Origin: Thermaerobacter marianensis
GTDB lineage: Bacteria > Bacillota > Sulfobacillia > DYIH01 > DYIG01
Reading direction: 5' to 3'
Assembly (NCBI GenBank): GCA_020723725.1
Contig: DYIG01000040.1
Span: forward strand, 1 to 11,090
Length of the DNA: 11,090 bases
Position 1 is the stretch's first letter. The number at the start of each line of letters is the position of its first letter. Under the pieces are notes generated by a model that saw only the letters and a program-made list of their open reading frames with translations, ran no database searches and was not told the DNA's origin. Position numbers and translations under genes: made by a program. Shown here in pieces: positions 5,368 to 11,090 of this stretch.

Positions 5368-6735
5368 ATGGACCTTTTTTCCGCTGCGGGCAGGGAGTTT
5401 CCTCAGGCGCCCAAGAACGGGTCAAAGGTTGGCACCAATAGCACGGGGCGTGGAGCGCCCCTTGCTGAACGCATGCGGCCCCGCAGAATTGAGGAGTTCG
5501 TGGGGCAGGAGCAGCTCCTCGGGGAGGGTCGTATTCTTCACCGGGCCATAGAGGAAGACAGGATAGGAAGCATGATACTCTGGGGGCCTCCGGGGTCTGG
5601 CAAGACCACCCTGGCCGGTATCATCGCAAAGCGCACATCGGCTGTCTTCCGGCAGCTGAGTGCGGTGAATGCCGGCGTTTCCGACATCCGCCGGGTCACG
5701 GAAGAGGCCGCCCAATTGAAGTCTGAAGGGCAGCGGACCATTCTCTTTGTGGATGAGATCCACCGTTTCAACAAGGCGCAGCAGGATGCCATTCTACCTC
5801 ACGTTGAGAACGGGACGGTGGTGCTCATAGGGGCGACAACCGAGAACCCGTACTTTGAGGTCAACAGGGCGCTCGTTTCCCGGTCCAGGGTCCTCCGGCT
5901 TGAGCCACTGTCTGATGAAAAGGTTAAAACGCTTTTGCGCCGGGCGATTTCCGATAAGGAACGCGGACTGGGCGACCTGAAACCGGAGGTTACCGAGGAA
6001 GCCCTGGATCACCTTGCAAGGGTGGCGAATGGAGATGCCCGCAGCGCCCTCAATGCCCTTGAACTGGCGGTGCTCAATGTTGAGCCGGAACCGGATGGGA
6101 AGAGGCGTGTCACGCTCGAGGTGGCGGCGGAGGCGGTTCAGCAGAAAGCGCTGGGCTACGACAGGCAGGGTGACAACCATTACGACACGGTATCTGCATG
6201 GATAAAGAGCATGAGGGGGTCCGACCCTGACGCTGCCCTGTACTGGCTTGCCCGTATGATCGCCGCCGGTGAGGACCCCAGGTTCATCGCCAGGCGACTG
6301 CTCATCCATGCTGCGGAGGATGTGGGCCTGGCCGACCCACAGGCCCTGGTTGTTGCTTCTGCGGCCGCCCAGGCGGTGGATTGGGTAGGTATGCCCGAGG
6401 CGCGCATACCGCTGGCACAGGCCACCATTTATATTACCTGCGCCCCCAAGAGCAACACGGCGTATGCGGCTATTTCTAAAGCGCTTGATTCCGTTAAGAA
6501 GGAACGCTACAACGGGGTTCCGCCCCACCTGAGGGATGCCCATTATTCCGGTGCGGAGAAGCTCGGGCATGGCAAGGGGTACCTCTATCCCCATGACCAC
6601 CCCGGGGGGTGGGTCGCGCAACAGTACCTGCCGTCAGGCATCAACGGCGGCTTTTATCGACCCGCTGACCGCGGTTATGAACTGGAGATTCGACGGCGCC
6701 TGCAACAGTGGTGGGGCAACCGGTTTATTCGGTAA
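5368..6735 (+). CDS. rarA: Replication-associated recombination protein A (RarA/MgsA), AAA+ ATPase
   Basis: RarA is a tetrameric, clamp-loader-like ATPase that acts at stalled or gapped replication forks. The 455-residue protein shows MRPRRIEEFVGQEQLL (about 36-51), Walker A GPPGSGKTT (73-81), Walker B ILFVDEIHRF with Asp129-Glu130, sensor 1 GATTENPYFEVN (155-166), and the Arg-finger region SRSR (171-174). The C-terminal half carries the RarA-specific oligomerisation region with SMRGSDPDAALYWLARM, AEDVGLADP and PPHLRDAHYSGAEKLGHGKG. Start ATG 5368 was chosen because AAAGGGG (5353-5359) sits 8 bases upstream and the product then begins MDLFS, as family members commonly do; the frame is open further upstream to 5272 but without a good site. 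It is transcribed divergently from hom. No clear promoter could be assigned in 5177-5367. Confidence 0.96.
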   Translation: MDLFSAAGREFPQAPKNGSKVGTNSTGRGAPLAERMRPRRIEEFVGQEQLLGEGRILHRAIEEDRIGSMILWGPPGSGKTTLAGIIAKRTSAVFRQLSAVNAGVSDIRRVTEEAAQLKSEGQRTILFVDEIHRFNKAQQDAILPHVENGTVVLIGATTENPYFEVNRALVSRSRVLRLEPLSDEKVKTLLRRAISDKERGLGDLKPEVTEEALDHLARVANGDARSALNALELAVLNVEPEPDGKRRVTLEVAAEAVQQKALGYDRQGDNHYDTVSAWIKSMRGSDPDAALYWLARMIAAGEDPRFIARRLLIHAAEDVGLADPQALVVASAAAQAVDWVGMPEARIPLAQATIYITCAPKSNTAYAAISKALDSVKKERYNGVPPHLRDAHYSGAEKLGHGKGYLYPHDHPGGWVAQQYLPSGINGGFYRPADRGYELEIRRRLQQWWGNRFIR

Positions 6736-6782
6736 TAGAGGCGCCTGGTGTTTGAAACGCTACTTCTTGGAGGGATTGCGAG

Positions 6783-7241
6783 TTGAACGTTACCACCAAG
6801 GGGCATTACAGTCTCATGGCCATGGCGGAGCTGGCTATGCATCACGGGGAAGGCCCGGTATCTCTCAAGGCGGTTGCCGAGAGCCAGGGGCTTTCTGAAC
6901 ACTACCTCGAACAGCTTTTCGGCCCCCTGAGGAGGGCGGGACTGGTCAGGAGCGTGCGCGGCGCGGCAGGGGGATACATGCTGGCCAAGGAGCCGCGCGA
7001 GATATCGGTAGGGGATGTCCTGAGGGTGCTAGAAGGGTCTCTGGCTCCGATTGAAAGGCCGGGCGAGACACAGGGGGAGGGGGCGGAACGCTGCGCAAAC
7101 CCTTATAATTGCGTGGTTCGTGAGGTTTGGGAGAAGCTCCAGAAGACGGTGGAGAGGGTTGTGGACGGAATAACGCTGGCGGACCTCCGTGACCGTGCCC
7201 GTGAACTGCAATCCCGTGAAAACCCGATGTTCTACATTTAG
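6783..7241 (+). CDS. Rrf2-family transcriptional regulator (IscR/CymR-like)
   Basis: A 152-residue DNA-binding protein with an N-terminal winged helix (MNVTTKGHYSLMAMAELA; helix-turn-helix SLKAVAESQGLSEHYLEQLF; wing VRSVRGAAGGYMLA), typical of Rrf2 regulators of Fe-S cluster or cysteine metabolism. It has two cysteines in a C-x5-C pattern (C104, C110) just before VVREVWEKL. By alignment in my head these match the last two of the three IscR cluster cysteines; the first is missing, as is the His following the last one (Arg113 here). Fe-S binding is therefore possible but not assured. Start is TTG 6783, supported by GGAGGG (6769-6774) 8 bases upstream. It lies directly upstream of the cysteine desulfurase (6-9 bases), so it probably controls this operon and itself. 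Confidence 0.9.
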   Translation: MNVTTKGHYSLMAMAELAMHHGEGPVSLKAVAESQGLSEHYLEQLFGPLRRAGLVRSVRGAAGGYMLAKEPREISVGDVLRVLEGSLAPIERPGETQGEGAERCANPYNCVVREVWEKLQKTVERVVDGITLADLRDRARELQSRENPMFYI

Positions 7242-7250
7242 AGGCATATG

Positions 7251-8417
7251 ATGAAGAGGGTATACATGGATCACGCCGCTACGACGCCGGTCGACCCGAT
7301 CGTGGCGGAACACATGATGCATTGCCTGACCGAGGTCTGGGGGAACCCTTCCAGCGTACATAGCTTCGGCAGGGAGGCGCGCCGCGTCCTGGAGGAGTCT
7401 CGCGAAATGGTGGCGAGGCTGGTAGGTGCCCGTTCAAATGAAATCATATTCACCTCCAGCGGGACGGAGGCGGATAACCTGGCCCTCCTGGGTGTGGCCC
7501 GGCGGTTGGCCCGCAAGGGCCGCCATATAATCACCTCCACCATTGAGCACCATGCCGTGCTTCATACCTGCGAGTACCTTGAGGCATCCGGCTATGAAAT
7601 CACTTACCTGGGTGTTGACCGCACGGGCCTGGTCGACCCTGAGGATTTCCGCAGGGCCTTAAGGCCAGACACCATCCTGGCCAGCATAATGCTGGCCAAC
7701 AACGAAGTGGGAACAATCCAGCCTATAAGTGAGATGGCGGCTGCAAGCCGTGAGGCCGGGGTTATCTTTCACACCGATGCGGTGCAGGCCATGGGGAGCC
7801 TTGAAGTGAAAGTCGATGATCTCGGCGTTGACCTCTTATCCCTTTCGGCCCACAAGATTTACGGTCCTAAAGGAGTCGGGGCTCTTTATATAAGGAAGGG
7901 GGTCCGCCTGGAACCCCTTGTATTCGGCGGTGGACAGGAGCGTCAGCTAAGGCCGGGTACCGAGAATGTCACGGGTATTGCCGGACTGGGCATGGCTGCT
8001 TCGTTGGCTGCCCGGCAACGCGCCAGCCGGGTCCAGCGCATCCAGTCGCTGAGGGACATGCTTGAAAGGGGCATCAAGGAGCGCATCCCTGGTGTAACGC
8101 TGAACGGCAGCCCGGACAGGCGTCTGCCCGGGCTGCTTAATGTGACCATCCAGGGAGTGGAGGGCGAGTCAATCCTCATGAACCTGGACCTCAAGGGGGT
8201 GGCGGCTTCCGGCGGTTCCGCTTGTGCTGCTGGAAGCTTGGAGGCGTCACACGTACTCCTGGCCATGGGTTTTTCCCGGGATGACGCCAGGGGTGCAATC
8301 CGGTTTTCCCTGGGGGCGGATAACACCACTGAGGATGTGGAAAGGGTTTTGCAGGTCCTGCCGCCCATCGTGGAGAGGCTGCGGCGTATGAGGCAGGGGG
8401 CAGGCTATGGTTACTGA
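7251..8417 (+). CDS. iscS: Cysteine desulfurase (NifS/IscS family, group I)
   Basis: A PLP enzyme that takes sulfur from cysteine as a persulfide and passes it to Fe-S assembly or tRNA thiolation. The 388-residue product shows YMDHAATTPVDP, NPSSVHSFG, FTSSGTEADNLAL, IEHHAV, LANNEVGTIQP, HTDAVQA, the PLP Lys202 in SAHKIYGPKG, GGQERQLRPGTENV, and the persulfide Cys325 in SGGSACAAGSLEASHVL. The loop around the Cys is of the group I (IscS/NifS) type. Two adjacent ATGs (7248, 7251) are possible; GAGG (7241-7244), which shares its first G with the regulator's stop codon, is better spaced for 7251. It overlaps mnmA by 11 bp, pointing to tight coupling and a role in sulfur supply to MnmA. nifS is an equally valid name. 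No iscU-like gene follows. Confidence 0.95.
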   Translation: MKRVYMDHAATTPVDPIVAEHMMHCLTEVWGNPSSVHSFGREARRVLEESREMVARLVGARSNEIIFTSSGTEADNLALLGVARRLARKGRHIITSTIEHHAVLHTCEYLEASGYEITYLGVDRTGLVDPEDFRRALRPDTILASIMLANNEVGTIQPISEMAAASREAGVIFHTDAVQAMGSLEVKVDDLGVDLLSLSAHKIYGPKGVGALYIRKGVRLEPLVFGGGQERQLRPGTENVTGIAGLGMAASLAARQRASRVQRIQSLRDMLERGIKERIPGVTLNGSPDRRLPGLLNVTIQGVEGESILMNLDLKGVAASGGSACAAGSLEASHVLLAMGFSRDDARGAIRFSLGADNTTEDVERVLQVLPPIVERLRRMRQGAGYGY

Positions 8418-9495
8418 GCGGTTTGGTCAGGGGACCCGTGTGGTGGTGGCCATGAGCGGAGGGGTGGATAGCTCGGTTGCCGCCGCCCTCCTGGTGCGTC
8501 AGGGGTACGAAGTAATCGGTGTAACCATGCAGATCTGGGAGGCTCAAGACCCTCTGGAAGAAGCAAGGGAAGGCGGGTGCTGTTCCCTCAGCGCTGTGGC
8601 CGACGCCCGCCGGGTAGCGGATCTGCTTGGCATCCCTTACTACGTTGCCAATATGAGGGGGGTTTTCGGCCGCGAGGTAATCGATTACTTTGTCGAGGAA
8701 TACACCCAAGGCCGCACTCCCAACCCCTGCATAGCCTGCAACCAGAAGGTGAAGTTTGAAGCCCTCCTGCATAAGGCGAGCGAACTTGAAGCAGATTTAC
8801 TGGCGACCGGCCATTATGTCAGGTTGTCTTATGACGAAAGCCGTGCCCGTTACACCTTGCGGCGTGCCCGCGACCTCCAGAAGGATCAGAGCTATGTCCT
8901 GGCTCGACTCTTGTTTCCGCTGGGGGAGTATACCAAGAATGAGGTGCGCGTCCTCGCAGCCGAACTCGGGTTGCCGGTTGCAGGCAAGCCGGACAGCCAG
9001 GAGATCTGTTTCGTGGATGAAGGGCGGCACGGGGAATTTGTTGCCGAGCGGCGACCGGATGCGGTGCAACCGGGGCCTATCATCGACGCTTCAGGGAGGG
9101 TTCTGGGTCGGCACCGCGGGCTTTCCTACTACACGGTCGGGCAGCGCCGGGGGCTGGGCATCGCCGCGCCTTATCCCCTGTACGTGATTCGGCTTGACCC
9201 CGAGCGGAATGCCCTTATCGTCGGCCCCGAGATCCAGACATTCGCCCCGGGCATGAGGGTTGCCAAACTCAACATGGTGGCCCTGGAAACACTCCACCCT
9301 GGTACCCAAGCCGAGGTGCAGATACGCTACCGGGCGCGCCCCGTCCCCGCAAGCATCACGCCTGACAACCCCGGGTCAGTCTTGGTGCGCTTCAAGGAGC
9401 CGCAAAAAGGCGTCACTCCGGGCCAGGCGGCGGTGTTCTATCAGGGTGATTTGGTCCTCGCTGGAGGTATTATTCAGGAACCTATCTGGGAATAA
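8407..9495 (+). CDS. mnmA: tRNA-specific 2-thiouridylase MnmA (TrmU)
   Basis: Adds sulfur to C2 of the wobble uridine (U34) of the Lys, Glu and Gln tRNAs. The 362-residue length is normal. Motifs: the ATP-pyrophosphatase PP-loop SGGVDSS (17-23); VTMQIWE; the catalytic Cys108 in TPNPCIACNQ; ATGHYVR; KDQSYVLARL; the persulfide-accepting Cys201 in PDSQEICFV; then the GLSYYTVGQRRGLG segment and the C-terminal beta-barrel. Both active cysteines are present, so it should be functional. The start overlaps the desulfurase gene by 11 bp in another frame, with a G-rich stretch just ahead as ribosome binding site. The pairing with the desulfurase suggests direct sulfur transfer without a Tus-type relay, as reported for the Bacillus YrvO-MnmA pair. 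A TTG-started PRC-barrel gene follows closely. Confidence 0.97.
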   Translation: MVTERFGQGTRVVVAMSGGVDSSVAAALLVRQGYEVIGVTMQIWEAQDPLEEAREGGCCSLSAVADARRVADLLGIPYYVANMRGVFGREVIDYFVEEYTQGRTPNPCIACNQKVKFEALLHKASELEADLLATGHYVRLSYDESRARYTLRRARDLQKDQSYVLARLLFPLGEYTKNEVRVLAAELGLPVAGKPDSQEICFVDEGRHGEFVAERRPDAVQPGPIIDASGRVLGRHRGLSYYTVGQRRGLGIAAPYPLYVIRLDPERNALIVGPEIQTFAPGMRVAKLNMVALETLHPGTQAEVQIRYRARPVPASITPDNPGSVLVRFKEPQKGVTPGQAAVFYQGDLVLAGGIIQEPIWE

Positions 9496-9513
9496 TTGAT
9501 CGAGGGTGGTAAA

Positions 9514-10011
9514 TTGCGCCGCCGCAGCGAGTTAATCGGTCTTCTTGTCCTTACGAAGGACGGGGCCCGCCGCTTGGGGCAGGTAGCCGATGTGCTCGTT
9601 AGCGCGTCCGACGGGCGTGTGATTGGCTTGCTCCTAACCGGGGGCAGCGCCTTCCTCGGGCATAGGGTCTATCCCTATGAGGAGGTGGCGGCCATCGGTA
9701 ATGGCGCGGTTTTAGTGAACAGTGAGTCCGCCGTTATCTCAACCCGTGACGGCGGAAAGCTCAAACAGTTGTTGGCCCGCCACAATGAGGTTGTGGGCAA
9801 ACGGATTCTGAGTGAAAGCGGAGATGACCTCGGGGTGGTGGCGGACCTGGTCTTTGACCCTGATACAGGCAGGGTTCTGGGGTATGAGGTTTCCGGCGGG
9901 GTTGTGCAGGATATCGTTTCCGGCCGGAGGTTCCTCTCTGTTGGCAGCGGGCTGACCCCGGGTGAGGAGGCTATAATCTGTGAGTGTGACTGGAGGGGCG
10001 ACCAATCGTGA
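9514..10011 (+). CDS. Tandem PRC-barrel domain protein
   Basis: A 165-residue protein of two PRC-barrel-like repeats (about 1-75 and 80-160). Each repeat has the pattern 'name a stored setting, then DGRVIGLLL / TGRVLGYEVS': SELIGLLVLTKDGARRLGQVADVLV and NEVVGKRILSESGDDLGVVADLVFD (shown here in parts). PRC-barrels occur in photosynthetic reaction centre H subunits and in the RNA-processing protein RimM; the role of these stand-alone Firmicutes versions is not established. Start TTG 9514 was chosen over TTG 9496 because GAGGGTGG (9502-9509) lies just before it and the product then begins MRRRSELIGL, as in relatives. No signal peptide or membrane segment. It overlaps the next gene by 4 bp (GTGA). 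Confidence 0.8.
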   Translation: MRRRSELIGLLVLTKDGARRLGQVADVLVSASDGRVIGLLLTGGSAFLGHRVYPYEEVAAIGNGAVLVNSESAVISTRDGGKLKQLLARHNEVVGKRILSESGDDLGVVADLVFDPDTGRVLGYEVSGGVVQDIVSGRRFLSVGSGLTPGEEAIICECDWRGDQS

Positions 10012-10190
10012 CCTGCCCTAATTGCGGCAGCCGCCTGACCGGGCGGATAGGAAACCAACACTACTATTGTCGGAATTGCTACGTTGAATTCAGCCATAGC
10101 GCCGGATCGTGGCGGGTGTTTGAGGTGGACTCGGAGGGTGCACTGGTGCCTGCCGGGCTGGTTGAGGCGGAAAATGGTGTACAGGTCTAG
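10008..10190 (+). CDS. Small zinc-ribbon protein (60 aa), function unknown
   Basis: This 60-residue protein has CPNC (Cys3, Cys6) and CRNC (Cys21, Cys24), a four-Cys zinc ribbon whose knuckles are separated by 14 residues, followed by YVEF and a short beta-rich tail. The GTG start (10008) overlaps the PRC-barrel stop in a GTGA junction, and GGAGGGG (9992-9998) precedes it, so it is translationally coupled. The permease gene starts 2 bases after its stop. No catalytic motif is present; a nucleic-acid or protein-binding role is only a guess from the fold. Real gene status is supported by the tight spacing, ribosome binding site and intact Cys pattern. Confidence 0.75.
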   Translation: MTCPNCGSRLTGRIGNQHYYCRNCYVEFSHSAGSWRVFEVDSEGALVPAGLVEAENGVQV

Positions 10191-10192
10191 GC

Positions 10193-11090
10193 ATGTTAAG
10201 GGAAATGCTGGCCGACAGACGCTGGCGGCTGGCCTTGACTGCTGTTATCATTGTGGCCGTTGCCCTGTTTGCTTACGCTGTGCGGGCGGTATTCCCGCCT
10301 TTCCTCCTGGCCCTGGTGATCGCCTACGCCCTTGAACCCTCGGTTGAATTCCTGCACCGGCGGGGTTTCAGAAGGGCTTGGGCGATCCTTCTCGTTTACG
10401 CCCTGGTTGGCCTGCTGGTCTCAGCCCTCATAGTCTTTGTCCTGCCGCTTTTCGTCAAGGAAGTTTCCGATCTCTCCAAAATGGTTCCCACCTTTCTTGA
10501 ACAGGGGAGGTCCATATTGGAAGGGTTTGAGCGCCGTTTTCAGGAATCGCCCCTTCTGCCGGGCAGGCTCAAGGAAGCTGCCGACACTAGTATCCAACGC
10601 CTTCAGGGCGCCCTGACGGAATCGGCCGCCGCGGTTGTCAGAGGGGTTTTCAACTTTTTCGAAGAAGCCATGACCATTGCCATAGCCCCCGTGCTGGCTT
10701 TTTATATGCTAAACGATCTGCCACGCTTTCGCAGGGGCCTTGAAATCATCTTGCCAGGCCAGACCAGAGCCAGGGTCCTGACCTTTTTAGGGCAACTGGA
10801 CAGGGTGTTGTCAGGTTTTGTTCGTGGTCAATTGATTATAGCGGGTTTAATTGGTCTCTTGACGGCAACCGCCATGGCCCTCCTGGGGGTTCCCTTTGCC
10901 GTCGTGCTTGGGATTGTGGCTGCCCTTACCGATTTTATTCCATACTTTGGTCCCATTCTGGGGGCTGCGCCCGGGGTCCTGATGGCTGGTACCATTTCGT
11001 TCTCGACCGCGGTGAAGGCTGCGATAGTGTACGTTCTGATACAGCAACTCGAATCCGCCATCCTTGTTCCCCGCATAATGGGGGAGACCA
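10193..11090 (+). CDS. AI-2E family transporter (PerM/YtvI-like permease), 3' truncated by window edge
   Basis: ATG 10193 opens a frame that stays open to the end (299 codons, no stop), so the C-terminus is missing; full family members are about 340-380 residues. Hydrophobic segments are visible at about residues 12-46, 63-90, 158-173 and from 215 onward, with a soluble amphipathic stretch between the second and third, the usual AI-2E topology. Family signatures: PFLLALVIAYALEP near the N-terminus, LAFYMLND, and the C-terminal DFIPYFGPILGAAPG and QQLESAILVPRIMG. Members are inner-membrane permeases; a few export autoinducer-2 or act as Na+/H+ antiporters, so the substrate here is unknown. It starts 2 bases after the zinc-ribbon stop and appears to be part of the same transcript. 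Confidence 0.92.
   Translation, partial: MLREMLADRRWRLALTAVIIVAVALFAYAVRAVFPPFLLALVIAYALEPSVEFLHRRGFRRAWAILLVYALVGLLVSALIVFVLPLFVKEVSDLSKMVPTFLEQGRSILEGFERRFQESPLLPGRLKEAADTSIQRLQGALTESAAAVVRGVFNFFEEAMTIAIAPVLAFYMLNDLPRFRRGLEIILPGQTRARVLTFLGQLDRVLSGFVRGQLIIAGLIGLLTATAMALLGVPFAVVLGIVAALTDFIPYFGPILGAAPGVLMAGTISFSTAVKAAIVYVLIQQLESAILVPRIMGET

Noticed and set aside
5794..6621. Minus-strand open frame of 275 codons inside rarA
   Set aside because: A shadow of the RarA coding frame; no ribosome binding site or family resemblance.
1..11090. CRISPR array, toxin-antitoxin, phage, transposon or defence system
   Set aside because: No spaced direct repeats, transposase, integrase, terminal inverted repeats or defence-family domains were seen on either strand.

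Overview
The window looks like a chromosomal segment of a moderately GC-rich Bacillota (Firmicutes), most like the Moorella / Desulfotomaculum / Pelotomaculum group of Clostridia. This rests on strong GGAGG-type ribosome binding sites, several TTG/GTG starts, and the gene order aspS - 6S RNA - rarA - Rrf2 regulator - cysteine desulfurase - mnmA - PRC-barrel protein - AI-2E permease. I recall that order from this group but could not check it by search. No tRNA, rRNA, insertion sequence, phage gene, CRISPR array or defence cassette is visible.

Layout. Bases 1-519 are the 3' end of aspS (aspartyl-tRNA synthetase). The only gap over 300 bases (520-862) holds a well-formed 6S RNA gene (ssrS, about 586-772) ending in a T-tract; a candidate promoter for it overlaps the aspS stop codon. 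Next come an OsmC-family protein and a 4-aminobutyrate-type aminotransferase, which overlap each other by 20 bp. They converge on, and overlap by 8 bp, a minus-strand operon hom-lysC (homoserine dehydrogenase then aspartokinase, the entry to Thr/Met/Lys synthesis). lysC carries an internal in-frame start with its own strong ribosome binding site, suggesting separate alpha and beta subunits. A 191-bp divergent intergenic region with a candidate hom promoter and palindromes separates hom from rarA.

From 5368 onward everything is on the plus strand and tightly packed: rarA (replication-associated AAA+ ATPase); a sulfur module of Rrf2 regulator, cysteine desulfurase and the tRNA-thiouridylase mnmA; then a tandem PRC-barrel protein, a 60-residue zinc ribbon, and an AI-2E family permease that runs off the window end.

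The genes fall into three themes: translation and transcription control (aspS, 6S RNA, mnmA), the amino-acid block (aminotransferase, hom, lysC) sitting between 6S RNA and rarA, and the sulfur-transfer/tRNA-thiolation chain (Rrf2, desulfurase, MnmA). I found no convincing new system. The points most worth a second look are the 6S RNA architecture, the nested lysC start, the palindromes in the hom/rarA divergent region, the Cys motif in the aminotransferase, and the absence of an iscU/nifU scaffold gene next to the desulfurase.
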